Assembly: GCF_012910785.2 (NCBI RefSeq)
Contig: NZ_WTVH02000008.1
Location: 372,001 to 436,000, forward strand
Direction: 5' to 3'
Origin: Aromatoleum buckelii
GTDB taxonomy: Bacteria; Pseudomonadota; Gammaproteobacteria; Burkholderiales; Rhodocyclaceae
Length of the DNA stretch: 64,000 nt
The notes below the pieces were generated by a model. The model was not told the origin of the DNA. It worked only from the letters and a program-made list of their open reading frames with translations, and did no database searches. The translations under genes were made by a program, and so were the position numbers. Shown here piece by piece: positions 16,942 through 25,268 of the stretch. Each line of letters opens with the position of its first letter. The first letter of the stretch is position 1.

Positions 16942-18579
16942 TCACTCGAGCCCCTGGCTCGCGAGGTATTCCTCGTACGTGCCGCGATAGTCGGTGATCG
17001 TGCCGTCGAGGCGCATGTCGATGATGCGGCTTGCGAGCGAGGACACGAACTCGCGATCGTGCGAGATGAAGATCAGCGTACCGGAGAACTTTTCGAGGCC
17101 GGTGTTCAGCGACTCGATCGATTCCATGTCGAGGTGGTTCGTCGGCTCGTCCATCAGCAGCACGTTCGGCCGCGACAGCATCAGTTTGCCGAACAGCATG
17201 CGGCCCTGTTCGCCGCCGGAAATGACGTTGACCGGCTTTCTCACGTCGTCCCCGGAAAACAGCAGCCGGCCGAGCGTGCCGCGGATCAGCGTCTCGAGAT
17301 CGCCGCCTTGCGAGTCGACGGTGACGCGCGCGTAGTCCGCGATCCATTCGGTCAAGCTCTCGGTGCCGGCGAATTCGGACGCATGGTCCTGCGCGTAGTA
17401 ACCGGGCTTTGCCTTCTCGGCCCATTTGACGGCGCCTTTCTGCGGGGCGAGGCCTCCCGACTGGGGGCCGACGAGCAGCTTCATCAGCGTCGTCTTGCCG
17501 ACGCCGTTCTCGCCGATGATCGCGACTTTCTCGCCCGCCTCGATCGCAATCGAGAACTTGTCGATCAGCGGCTTGGCCATGCCGTCGTACGCGAACGACA
17601 GGTTCTGCACTTCGCAGGCGAGGCGGTGCAGCTTGTCCTTGTCATCGTAGTCGAAGCGGATCCACGGGTACTGGCGGCTGGACGGCTTGACGTCCTCGGG
17701 CTTCAACTTGTCGATCAGCTTCAGGCGGCTCGTCGCCTGCTTGGCTTTCGATTTGTTGGCCGAGAAGCGGCGCACGAATTCCTGCAGATCCTGGATCTTT
17801 TCCTTCGCGCGGGCGTTCGCGGACTGCTGGCGCTGGCGCGCGAGCGTCGCCGCTTCCATGTAGTCGTCGTAGTTGCCGGCGTACACGGTGATCGTGCCGT
17901 AGTCGAGGTCCGCCATGTGCGTGCACACCTGGTTCAGGAAGTGGCGGTCGTGAGAGATGATCACCATCGTGCTGTCGCGCTGGTTCAGCACGTCCTCGAG
18001 CCAGCGGATGGTGTTGATGTCGAGGTTGTTCGTCGGCTCGTCGAGCAGCAGGATGTCGGGGTTCGCGAACAGCGCCTGGCACAGCAGCACGCGCAGCTTC
18101 CAGCCCGGGGCGACGTTCTTCATCGGGCCGTTGTGCAGTTCCGTGCCGATGCCCACGCCCAGCAGCAGCTCGCCGGCGCGCGCCTCGGCAGTGTAGCCGT
18201 CGTACTCGGCGAACTTGCCTTCGAGCTCGGCGGCGTGCATGTAGTCTTCTTCGGTCGCCTCGGGGTTCGCATAGATTGCGTCCTTCTCGACCATGCACGC
18301 CCACATCTGCTCATGGCCCATCAGCACGACGTCGAGCACGCGCACGTCCTCGAAGCCGAACTGGTCCTGCCTGAGGTAGGCCATGCGCTCATGCGGGTCC
18401 TTCGACACGTTGCCGGCGGACGACTCGAGTTCGCCGCACAGGATTTTCATGAACGTCGACTTGCCCGCGCCGTTGGCGCCGATCAGGCCGTAGCGGTTGC
18501 CTTCGCCGAATTTGACGGAGACATTCTCGAACAGGGGCTTGGCCCCGAACTGCATGGTGATGTTGGCGGCGACGAGCAC
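16942..18579 (-). CDS. ybiT: ABC-F family ATPase YbiT
   Basis: A 545-residue soluble ABC-F protein with two ATPase domains and no membrane part. ABC-F proteins bind the ribosomal E site and influence translation. Two Walker A motifs ([18 protein letters not shown]), Walker B/H-loop pairs ([11 protein letters not shown] with [20 protein letters not shown] with FISHDREF) and the intervening linker with [11 protein letters not shown] match YbiT rather than EttA. I choose the GTG at 18579: the protein then begins [12 protein letters not shown] like the family, AGGA lies eight bases upstream, and the ATG at 18618 falls inside a perfect TATAAT. Confidence 0.88.
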   Translation of the reverse strand: MLVAANITMQFGAKPLFENVSVKFGEGNRYGLIGANGAGKSTFMKILCGELESSAGNVSKDPHERMAYLRQDQFGFEDVRVLDVVLMGHEQMWACMVEKDAIYANPEATEEDYMHAAELEGKFAEYDGYTAEARAGELLLGVGIGTELHNGPMKNVAPGWKLRVLLCQALFANPDILLLDEPTNNLDINTIRWLEDVLNQRDSTMVIISHDRHFLNQVCTHMADLDYGTITVYAGNYDDYMEAATLARQRQQSANARAKEKIQDLQEFVRRFSANKSKAKQATSRLKLIDKLKPEDVKPSSRQYPWIRFDYDDKDKLHRLACEVQNLSFAYDGMAKPLIDKFSIAIEAGEKVAIIGENGVGKTTLMKLLVGPQSGGLAPQKGAVKWAEKAKPGYYAQDHASEFAGTESLTEWIADYARVTVDSQGGDLETLIRGTLGRLLFSGDDVRKPVNVISGGEQGRMLFGKLMLSRPNVLLMDEPTNHLDMESIESLNTGLEKFSGTLIFISHDREFVSSLASRIIDMRLDGTITDYRGTYEEYLASQGLE

Positions 18580-18616
18580 GGCGGAATCCTGATTTTCAGA
18601 TAAAACAAAGCTTTGC

Positions 18617-18622
18617 ATTATA
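18617..18622 (-). promoter_or_regulatory. ybiT: -10 element of the ybiT promoter
   Basis: The reverse strand reads a perfect TATAAT about 38 bases before the ybiT GTG, giving a leader of roughly 30 bases. No good -35 is seen at the usual distance, so the promoter may need an activator or rely on flanking sequence. Confidence 0.5.
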
Positions 18623-18662
18623 GCGCAGAAGGGTGCGGCGCGCCGGAGCTGCTGTTGCAGTG

Positions 18663-18684
18663 TGGGATTCGATCCCATTTTTTT
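18663..18684 (+). terminator. Orphan intrinsic terminator-like hairpin
   Basis: Forward strand: stem TGGGAT/ATCCCA with a TCG loop, followed by seven T residues. No annotated forward-strand gene lies upstream of it; the region between ybiT and the DUF3592 gene is otherwise non-coding. It could end a short untranslated RNA or readthrough RNA from antisense transcription of ybiT. Confidence 0.5.
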
Positions 18685-18730
18685 GCGTCCGGCTCTGGTG
18701 TCGCTGCCTTATCGGCGGCAAACTTGAGAC

Positions 18731-19294
18731 ATGTCTCCGATCCGCCTGCTGCCGTCCTCTCCGCTTGCCGCGTTTCGCGCGGTAGCCCTGGGCATCGGGC
18801 TGCCCCTGCTCGGCGTCGGGCTGCTGATGGCGGGGTTGCTCGGGGTCGTGTCGTATGGCGTCCTGCCCTTCATGGAGTCGCTGCGCAGTCGCCACTGGCA
18901 GCCGGTCGAGGCCGCGATCGAATCCGTGAGCCTGCATGCGCCGCCGTCGAGCCTGCATCCGCCGCTCGATTCGGTGCAGATCCGCTATCGCTATCGGGTC
19001 GGAGACGCCGACCACGACGGCATGCGCTACGATCCGCACGACGGGCAGTATGCGCGCGACTCGAGCCAGTCGATCGTGGCCGGCCTGCAGGCTTCGCCGA
19101 GGATCACGGTGTGGGTGAATCCTTCCGACCCGGATGATGCGATGGTGTTCCGCGAGCTGCGGTGGGCAGTGTTCCTTTTCACGTTCCCGGCGCTCGCGCT
19201 CGCGCTTGCGGGGGGGCTGATGCTTTTCGCCGGCATGCTCGCATGGAACCAGGCGAAGCCCGGCCGGCGGGCGGGCAAGCCAGACCAGCCTTAA
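18731..19294 (+). CDS. DUF3592 membrane protein
   Basis: A 187-residue inner-membrane protein. A transmembrane helix at about 16-46 and another at about 145-170 flank a soluble domain of about 90 residues typical of DUF3592 (SVQIRYRYRVGDADHDGMRY, then VWVNPSDPDDAMVFREL). Function in this family is unknown. The start ATG has only a weak GAG upstream. It is convergent with trhP, the stops being about 12 bp apart, and appears to be a single-gene unit. Confidence 0.8.
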   Translation: MSPIRLLPSSPLAAFRAVALGIGLPLLGVGLLMAGLLGVVSYGVLPFMESLRSRHWQPVEAAIESVSLHAPPSSLHPPLDSVQIRYRYRVGDADHDGMRYDPHDGQYARDSSQSIVAGLQASPRITVWVNPSDPDDAMVFRELRWAVFLFTFPALALALAGGLMLFAGMLAWNQAKPGRRAGKPDQP

Positions 19295-19306
19295 CCGGGC
19301 GAGTCG

Positions 19307-20653
19307 CTACAGGAAGCGGGCGATGAAGCACGGCGCCGCGCCGCGGGCAGCTGCGGGCAGCGGCAGCCATACGCGCCGCCCGGCGCCGTGAACGCGCCCG
19401 ATGGGTGCGCCGGCGGCATCTTCGAGACGTTCGAGGCACACGGTGTCGTTGCCGCGCGGATGCACGAATTCGAGCCGGTCGCCGATGCCGAAAGCGTTTT
19501 TCACCTCGACTTCCGCCAGGCCGCGCGCCGCATCGAAGTCGAGCACTTCGCCGACCAGCAGGCTGCGCCCGGATTCGGAGTGACCGCGCAGGTAGTTCTG
19601 GTGGTCGGGCGTGTGATGGCGCTCGTAGAACCCGTCGGTGTAGCCGCGGTTCGCCAGCCCTTCGAGCTCGCCGAGCAGGTGCACGTCGAACGGCCGGCCG
19701 GCGACCGCGTCGTCGATCGCGTGACGGTAGGCCTGGCTCGCGCGCGCGACGTAGTACGGGCTTTTCGTGCGGCCTTCGATCTTCAGCGAATCGACGCCGA
19801 TCGCGACCAGCCGCGCGACGTGCTCGACCGCGCGCAGGTCTTTCGAATTCAGGATGTAGGTGCCGTGCTCGTCCTCCTCGACCGGCATCAGCTCGCCGGG
19901 CCGGGTGCCTTCCTCGATCAGCCACACGCGCTCGCTCGCCGTGTGCCGCGCGCCGCCGCCGAGCCCCGCGTCTTGCGGCACGCGGCGCACGTCGCCGCTG
20001 TCGTCCTCGGCCGCATCATGGACTTTGTAGTCCCAGCGGCACGAGTTCGTGCAACTGCCTTGGTTCGGGTCGCGGTGGTTGAAGTAGCCCGACAGCAGGC
20101 AGCGGCCCGAATAGGCGACGCACAGCGCGCCATGCACGAACAGCTCGAGCTCGACATCCGGGCAGGCGTCGCGGATCTCGGAAACTTCGTCGAGCGACAG
20201 TTCGCGCGACAGGATGATCCGCTTGACGCCGAGCGACGCCCAGAAGCGCACTGCCGCGTAGTTCGTCGTGTTCGCCTGCACCGATAGATGAATGGCGACG
20301 TCCGGCCAGCGCTCGCGCACCATCATCATCAGGCCCGGATCGGCCATGATCAGCGCGTCGGGACCGAGCGCGACGACCGGTTCGAGGTCGGCGAGAAAGC
20401 TGCGGACTTTCGTGTTGTGCGGGTAGATGTTGTTGACGAGGTAGAACGCCTTGCCCGCGGCGTGCGCCTCGTCGATGCCTTGCGCGAGCGCCTCGAGCTT
20501 GCCGAAGCTGTTGTTGCGCACGCGCAGCGAGTAGCGCGGCTGGCCGGCATAAACGGCATCGGCGCCGAACGCGAACGCGGTGCGCATCATCTGCAGCGAA
20601 CCGGCGGGGGCGAGGAGTTCCGGAAAACGGAGCGGGGGTGTCGTGGCGGGCAT
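19307..20653 (-). CDS. trhP: U32 family tRNA hydroxylation protein TrhP (YegQ-like)
   Basis: A 448-residue protein of the peptidase U32 family, YegQ/TrhP branch. TrhP takes part in prephenate-dependent formation of 5-hydroxyuridine at wobble position 34 of tRNAs. The U32 signature ELFVHGALCVAYSGRCLLSG and the following NQGSCTNSCRW cysteine cluster, likely Fe-S-binding, are intact, and the TrhP-type ending NRGYTDGFYERHH is present. The ATG at 20653 gives a start (PPLRFPELLAPAGSLQMMR) that fits the family; the open frame upstream is non-conserved. It is divergent from the cytochrome gene. Confidence 0.87.
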   Translation of the reverse strand: MPATTPPLRFPELLAPAGSLQMMRTAFAFGADAVYAGQPRYSLRVRNNSFGKLEALAQGIDEAHAAGKAFYLVNNIYPHNTKVRSFLADLEPVVALGPDALIMADPGLMMMVRERWPDVAIHLSVQANTTNYAAVRFWASLGVKRIILSRELSLDEVSEIRDACPDVELELFVHGALCVAYSGRCLLSGYFNHRDPNQGSCTNSCRWDYKVHDAAEDDSGDVRRVPQDAGLGGGARHTASERVWLIEEGTRPGELMPVEEDEHGTYILNSKDLRAVEHVARLVAIGVDSLKIEGRTKSPYYVARASQAYRHAIDDAVAGRPFDVHLLGELEGLANRGYTDGFYERHHTPDHQNYLRGHSESGRSLLVGEVLDFDAARGLAEVEVKNAFGIGDRLEFVHPRGNDTVCLERLEDAAGAPIGRVHGAGRRVWLPLPAAARGAAPCFIARFL

Positions 20654-20886
20654 CGGAGGGAAACGGGCAAACCGGCATTCTAGGGGGCAGCCGGGTCGGC
20701 GTGTGGCGCCATTCTTCGGCGAACGAGGCATTCGCCGTCGTTGCCGGGGCGAGCAGAACCTTTCCCGGCGTCCTGTAATTTCTGCCGTTGGTCTCTCCCG
20801 GTTTCAGTTTCGAGCGCATCCCTGCAGGGTCGCAGTTTGCTTCGCTTGTCGCGCCACCGTTTTTCACGACTCGAGGAACCGCTCCA

Positions 20887-21354
20887 ATGCGTACGAGCCT
20901 TTCACTTGCTTTTGTCGTCGCGATCACACTCTCCGCGTGTGCGGAAGACCGGGACCCGGACCCTGTCATGCCGCTCCCGGAAAGGAGCTCCCGGCCGCCG
21001 AACCCCGCAGGACCGGAGCAACCCCAGCCCGTGCCGCGTTCGTATCCGACCGGAGAAAAGCCGACCGACCCGCATCTGGCGAAGGGCTACGAGGTGTACC
21101 GGGAAGGCTGCATGGGTTGCCACGACAGCGGTGCGGCCCAGGCACCGGTCCTGACGAACAGCGATGAATGGCGCGAGCGGATCGACAAGGGCAAGGAAAC
21201 GTTGTACCGGCACGCGATCGACGGCTACCACGGCAACAGCGGATTTTGCCCGCCGAAAGGCGGTAGTCCCGGTTCGTGGAGCGACGATGAGGTGCGCGCG
21301 GCGGTCGATTACATCATGTTCACCCTGGCGCGTGCAGTCACGCCCGAAGAGTAG
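20887..21354 (+). CDS. Cytochrome c5-like lipoprotein with atypical axial ligand position
   Basis: A 155-residue exported monohaem cytochrome of the c5 family. The signal peptide ends in a lipobox LSAC (C18), so the protein should be lipid-anchored facing the periplasm. A Pro-rich linker (20-60) leads to the haem motif CMGCH (C75, C78, H79). In c5 proteins the sixth ligand is a Met in an MPPKGG-like turn; here that turn reads GFCPPKGG, with Cys121 in place of Met. Met144 near the C-terminus is the only other candidate downstream. GAGGAA precedes the ATG. The electron-transfer partner is unknown. Confidence 0.82.
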   Translation: MRTSLSLAFVVAITLSACAEDRDPDPVMPLPERSSRPPNPAGPEQPQPVPRSYPTGEKPTDPHLAKGYEVYREGCMGCHDSGAAQAPVLTNSDEWRERIDKGKETLYRHAIDGYHGNSGFCPPKGGSPGSWSDDEVRAAVDYIMFTLARAVTPEE

Positions 21355-21478
21355 AGGGAGAGGGCACCGGGCACGCGAATGGCTGGGCCGCGGACGGTCG
21401 GACGGCGACGGACCGCAAGGTACAGCCCGTGCCCGTCGGTCGGTCGGCTGCTCTCTCGTTGATAAAAAGGAGATGGAC

Positions 21479-22060
21479 ATGAAAAAAAGAGCACTCGCAG
21501 TCTCGACGAACATCCTCGCGCTATCGCTTGCGGTCGCTGCCGGTTCGGCTTTCGCCGAAGGCAGTTTGCAGTACAGCCAGGCGACACAGCCGCCCACTGA
21601 GCGGACGAGCCAGGGCGAGGCCCGAAACGAGCGGCAACCAAGTCAAACCGCACCGGCACAATCAGGACAATCAGGACAATCGGCCCAGTCGGGGCAACGA
21701 GGCTCGGAAGGGCATCCAGTCGTCTACATGCTCGTCCCGATCGCCGTGGCCGACCGGGATCCGGCGATGAAAGAGGGCTGCTGGGCCAAGTTCCATGACG
21801 ATCAGAACTACCGTGGCGACACGCTGACGCTCGTCGGACCGGTCGACATGCCGGATATGACGGGGCCGTTCGGCATCGACTGGAAAGACAAGATCAGCAG
21901 CGTCGAGACCGGACCGAAGGCGACGGTGCAGGTCTACGACAACGAAAATTTCGCGGACCTGGTGTCGACCTTCAAGCCCGGACAGAAAGTGCAGGACGTC
22001 AGCAAGAAGATGGGTTTTTTCGATGAGTTCTCTTCGCTGAAGATCAGCTGCACGAAGTAG
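21479..22060 (+). CDS. Secreted beta/gamma-crystallin-like protein
   Basis: A 193-residue exported protein. A cleavable signal peptide (ends near GSAFA) is followed by a low-complexity Gln/Ser/Gly/Pro linker (about 30-75) that includes an imperfect tandem GQS repeat, then a C-terminal domain of about 100 residues with two Greek-key motifs (CWAKFHDDQNYRG and VQVYDNENFADL) of the beta/gamma-crystallin type. Such domains often bind calcium and confer stability. AAGGAG lies six bases before the chosen ATG; an in-frame ATG two codons earlier overlaps the ribosome-binding site. Two cysteines, at the start and end of the domain, could form a disulfide. Confidence 0.78.
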   Translation: MKKRALAVSTNILALSLAVAAGSAFAEGSLQYSQATQPPTERTSQGEARNERQPSQTAPAQSGQSGQSAQSGQRGSEGHPVVYMLVPIAVADRDPAMKEGCWAKFHDDQNYRGDTLTLVGPVDMPDMTGPFGIDWKDKISSVETGPKATVQVYDNENFADLVSTFKPGQKVQDVSKKMGFFDEFSSLKISCTK

Positions 22061-22168
22061 TCCGCCACGGCCACCCCGGAGCTGCTCTGCGCCCCCAGCG
22101 TGGGGAGCCGGCCTCGGGCTCGGGCAGACAACGCCGGCGCTGACGCGCCGCCGTCCCGGTGCCGGACC

Positions 22169-24220
22169 CTAACGGTGACTCACCGGGACGGAAACCGGCT
22201 CCGCCGCCCACACTCCGCGCGCGACGGCTTTCGCGCCGTCGAAGACCAGCCAGCTTTGCTGTCCGTAGTGCGGCAACGGGCGGCTTGCAGCGGTGACGGC
22301 ACCCGCATCGGCGGCAGCGACGATGGCCAGCGCAACCCCCGAATCGAGGCGCAGCGTCCACATTCGCAGCGTGCCTTTTCCGGCGACCTCGGGCGGCGGG
22401 GGCGGGAGTGCGTGACTCTCGAGCCAGCGCAGGACGTGACCGTGCTCTCCGATCACGAGCAGCGGGCGGTCGTCGGGCGGGAGCTCCGCAGCCTGCGGCC
22501 CGAACCGATGATCGAGCAGGCGCATCGCCAGCGACCGTGCGGAGGTCGTGAAAGTCGCGTCGCCGAGCGTGACGAGCGCGGTCCGTTCATCGAACTGGAG
22601 CTCACGCAGAATCGGCGGCGCTTCCTGGCGATGAAGCCGCCGCAGCAGCCGGTTCTCGGGATCGAGGGTGATGCGGGTCGCTGCTTCCTCCGCGCCGAGT
22701 TCGAGTTCGAAGCGCTGTTCGAGGCGCTCGAGCCGCACGCGCCGGGTTTCGTCGCCATCGGTCGTGCCGATGCGCAGCGGCACTTCGATGACGTACGGCG
22801 GCGCGCGCTGCGTCAGTGTCACGGCCACGTGGTCCTCGGCGGCTCGCCCTTCGACGAGCGCGACTTCGGCGAGGCCGGCACGCTCGAGCCACTGCGCGAA
22901 GAAGTGTTCGAGCCGCTGGCGCGACTCCGCTTCGAACGCCGTGCGCAGGTCGTCCCAGTCGGCGACGCGGAAGCGCTGCGTCTGCCAGAAACGCCGGATC
23001 GCGCGATCGAACGCCGGCTCGCCGATGCGGTCGCGCAGCATCACGAACATCATCGCCGCCTTGCCGTAGCCGATCGCCTGGTCGACGCCGTGCGTGCGCG
23101 ACGTGAAAGCTGCCAGAGGCCGGTCGGCACCGGGCGGAATGCCCGACAGCTCCCTCAACCAGCCCTGGCGCATCGCGCGCGCCTTGTCTGCGCCAGCGCG
23201 CTCGGCGTAATGGTAGTCGGCCATGAACGTCGTCAGCCCTTCGCTCCAGTTGCCGCTCGCGTAGTCGGGATAGACGCCGTTGCCCCACCAGTTGTGCAGT
23301 ACCTCGTGGCCGAGCGAGGTGGCTTTGATGAACGGTAGCTTCAGCACCTCGATGCCGAGATAAGTCAGCGTCGGCATGCCGAAGCCGGTCGGGGTCGGAC
23401 TCGAGACGACGGCGAAGCTCGTGAACGGATAGGGGCCAATCCAGCTTTCGTACAGCGCGAGATAGTCGCGGACCGCGTCGAGATAGCCGGCGGCGAGCGG
23501 CGCGAGTTCGCCGTGGAAATAAGTGCGCAGCACGATCGGCCGGCCGTCGCTCGAGCGCACGTGCCGCTCGGTGATGCGGTACGGACCGGCGATCAGGTCG
23601 ATGCCTTCGGCCGGGTGCGGGAACTCGAACCGGGTGACGAGCCGCCCGCCGCGTGCGGCCTCGGACTGCAGGTGGCCCGCGACGAGGCCGTGTTGCCCTT
23701 CGGGAAGGTCAATGCTCAGCGTGAACGCGTGCAGCAGCGCGCGACCTTGGCGTGCGGCCAGCGGATACCACGCGCTGGACGATGGGAGGAAGCTGCCGTG
23801 AGGATCCGCAACCGGTTCCTGCATGCCGAGGGTGTCGCGATGTTCGACGCCGGGCGCAAGAGCTGCGAGCGTGCCGTGCCAAGACAGTGCGAGGGTGCGT
23901 CCGGCTACTCCCGCGGGAACCGACCACCGCTGCAGCGCGCCTTGACGGTGGGGCCAGAGCTCGACAGGCTCCCCGTCGATGCGCAGCGGGCCCGCTTCGA
24001 AGCGGGCACTCAGCAGGAGCTCGAACGCGGCTTCGCTGTCGATCGTGATTTCGGCTTCGCCGGACAGCTCGCGCCGGCCGGGGTCGAGGCGTACGGCGAG
24101 CCGGTAGGTTGCGGCCGGCGCGCTGGCCGCAGCCGCCCCGATCGGCGACATCTGCGCCGAGGCGGGATTCAGGATCACCGGAAGCGACAGCATGATCAGC
24201 AGGGAGATAGCGTGAAACAT
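22169..24220 (-). CDS. Secreted M1-type zinc metallopeptidase
   Basis: A 683-residue gluzincin related to M1 aminopeptidases. A signal peptide (about 1-23, ending NPASAQ) indicates export. The catalytic core is HEVLHNWWGNG with the downstream zinc-ligand glutamate in GNWSEGLTTF. The spacing to that Glu is 17 residues, one shorter than in classic M1 enzymes, and the substrate-site GxMEN-like motif is altered (GFGMPTLTYLG). It may therefore be an M1-like peptidase of different specificity. The ATG at 24220 is chosen because the signal peptide begins there; no good ribosome-binding site is seen. It is convergent with the crystallin-like gene. Confidence 0.78.
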   Translation of the reverse strand: MFHAISLLIMLSLPVILNPASAQMSPIGAAAASAPAATYRLAVRLDPGRRELSGEAEITIDSEAAFELLLSARFEAGPLRIDGEPVELWPHRQGALQRWSVPAGVAGRTLALSWHGTLAALAPGVEHRDTLGMQEPVADPHGSFLPSSSAWYPLAARQGRALLHAFTLSIDLPEGQHGLVAGHLQSEAARGGRLVTRFEFPHPAEGIDLIAGPYRITERHVRSSDGRPIVLRTYFHGELAPLAAGYLDAVRDYLALYESWIGPYPFTSFAVVSSPTPTGFGMPTLTYLGIEVLKLPFIKATSLGHEVLHNWWGNGVYPDYASGNWSEGLTTFMADYHYAERAGADKARAMRQGWLRELSGIPPGADRPLAAFTSRTHGVDQAIGYGKAAMMFVMLRDRIGEPAFDRAIRRFWQTQRFRVADWDDLRTAFEAESRQRLEHFFAQWLERAGLAEVALVEGRAAEDHVAVTLTQRAPPYVIEVPLRIGTTDGDETRRVRLERLEQRFELELGAEEAATRITLDPENRLLRRLHRQEAPPILRELQFDERTALVTLGDATFTTSARSLAMRLLDHRFGPQAAELPPDDRPLLVIGEHGHVLRWLESHALPPPPPEVAGKGTLRMWTLRLDSGVALAIVAAADAGAVTAASRPLPHYGQQSWLVFDGAKAVARGVWAAEPVSVPVSHR

Positions 24221-24462
24221 TTGTCCGCGGCTCTCGCAGCGTCGCTCAACACAGATGTCTCCGGGTGGAAGCACCCGGGACGCGTTCGGGGGCGGGATAC
24301 GGACGAGGCTTGACGTGGGCGGTGCTGGGGGGCGCGGAGTGCGCCGAGACGGTCTGCTGGTTCACGGTCGCGCTCCTGACGAGGCAACAACGGGAAAGGA
24401 ACTCAACGAGTTTTGACGCAGGCGAAATCGGGGAGGTTCCGGGCAAGGATCGTCCGGCCGGG

Positions 24463-24490
24463 AAAAACTCCGGCGCCCGAAGGCGCCGGA
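24463..24490 (-). terminator. Intrinsic terminator downstream of the phasin gene
   Basis: Reverse strand: 8-bp GC stem CCGGCGCC/GGCGCCGG (plus one T-A pair) with a TTCG-type tetraloop, followed by AG and five T residues. It lies about 60 bp past the phasin stop. The 278 bp between the phasin and the M1 peptidase hold no other feature that I can support. Confidence 0.82.
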
Positions 24491-24552
24491 AAGTCTGATG
24501 CAATTGAGGACCCAACTTAGGACGACGGTCGCGAGGCCGCCGTCGCGAAAAA

Positions 24553-25113
24553 TCAGTCGTTCTTCTTGTGCGTCGCGGCAGCGTTCGCTTCGATCGCCTT
24601 GATCGTCGCGTCGGCTGTCGCAGCGACGTTGGCTTCGGTGATTTCGACAGCCTGTCGAGTTGCCTTCGTCACGCTCTCATAGGTCGAGTTCGCCGTTGCA
24701 ATTGCCGAGCGCATCGCGGCAACTGCGACCTCGCCACCCCCCGGCACGGACCGGGCCGCTTTCTCGATTGCAATGATCGCGAGCTTGTTCGCCTCGGCGA
24801 ACTGCGCTTCGTAAGGCTTGAGGCACTCTTCGAGGCTCTGCGCGACGATCTCGTAGCCGCTGCGGTAGTACGCAAGCGATTTCTGCGCGAGCGGCTGGGC
24901 GAACGACGACTGCAGATCGAGGATTTCCGTCGGATTCTTCGCCGCAAGCAGCGCGCGGACGAATCCGCTGCCGTCTTCCAGCGCCGAACGCGCCGTGTTC
25001 AGGTTCAGGGCAATCAGACGCTCGACGGACTCGAAAGCCGTGGTCGCGGACTTCAGGTACGTGTCGAGCGCGGGCTTGGCGAGGTCGCTGAACGGGTTGG
25101 GGGTATTGGTCAT
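24553..25113 (-). CDS. phaP: Phasin family protein
   Basis: A 186-residue, almost entirely helical Ala-rich protein of the phasin family, which coats polyhydroxyalkanoate granules and controls their number and size. It begins with an NPFSDLAKPALDTYLKS segment and has the LLAAKNPTEILDLQSSFAQP motif typical of phasins, then a long amphipathic helix and a KKND end. AGGAG lies about nine bases before the ATG. It has its own promoter flanked by PhaR-type sites and its own terminator, so it is monocistronic. No phaC or phaR is in the window. Confidence 0.88.
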   Translation of the reverse strand: MTNTPNPFSDLAKPALDTYLKSATTAFESVERLIALNLNTARSALEDGSGFVRALLAAKNPTEILDLQSSFAQPLAQKSLAYYRSGYEIVAQSLEECLKPYEAQFAEANKLAIIAIEKAARSVPGGGEVAVAAMRSAIATANSTYESVTKATRQAVEITEANVAATADATIKAIEANAAATHKKND

Positions 25114-25184
25114 GGCACGCTCCTGGAGGGGTCGAAACATTCGGCAATCGCAGGCAGGCCCGAGGTCGGGGAAGATTATCCTGC

Positions 25185-25246
25185 TGCAGTGCACAATTCC
25201 ATTGTAGTCGTCGGCCCCGACAGGTCAAGATGTTTTGTGCATTGCA
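25185..25246 (-). promoter_or_regulatory. Phasin promoter with two PhaR-type operators
   Basis: On the reverse strand TTGACC (25223-25228), a 16-bp spacer and TACAAT (25201-25206) form a good sigma-70 promoter. TGC-N3-GCA sites flank it: 25238-25246, ten bases upstream of the -35, and 25185-25193, which overlaps the expected transcription start. This half-site spacing is that described for PhaR, the PHA-responsive repressor that represses phasin genes until granules titrate it. The arrangement suggests repression by covering or looping the promoter. Confidence 0.65.
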
Positions 25247-25268
25247 ACATTTGTTACGCAGCACCGAC

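Noticed and set aside
18645-18690. A tRNA 3'-end fragment (T-arm-like GGGATTCGATCCC), as at an integration site
   Set aside because: No acceptor stem, anticodon arm, integrase gene or matching second copy is seen, and the T-tract fits a terminator.
21660-21700. A functional minisatellite at the AATCAGGAC repeats
   Set aside because: Only two to three imperfect units inside a coding linker; too short to call a separate repeat locus.
25185-25246. BoxR operators in the phasin promoter, because the sites contain TGCA
   Set aside because: The exact symmetry is TGC-N3-GCA, the PhaR pattern, and the gene is a phasin with its own terminator.
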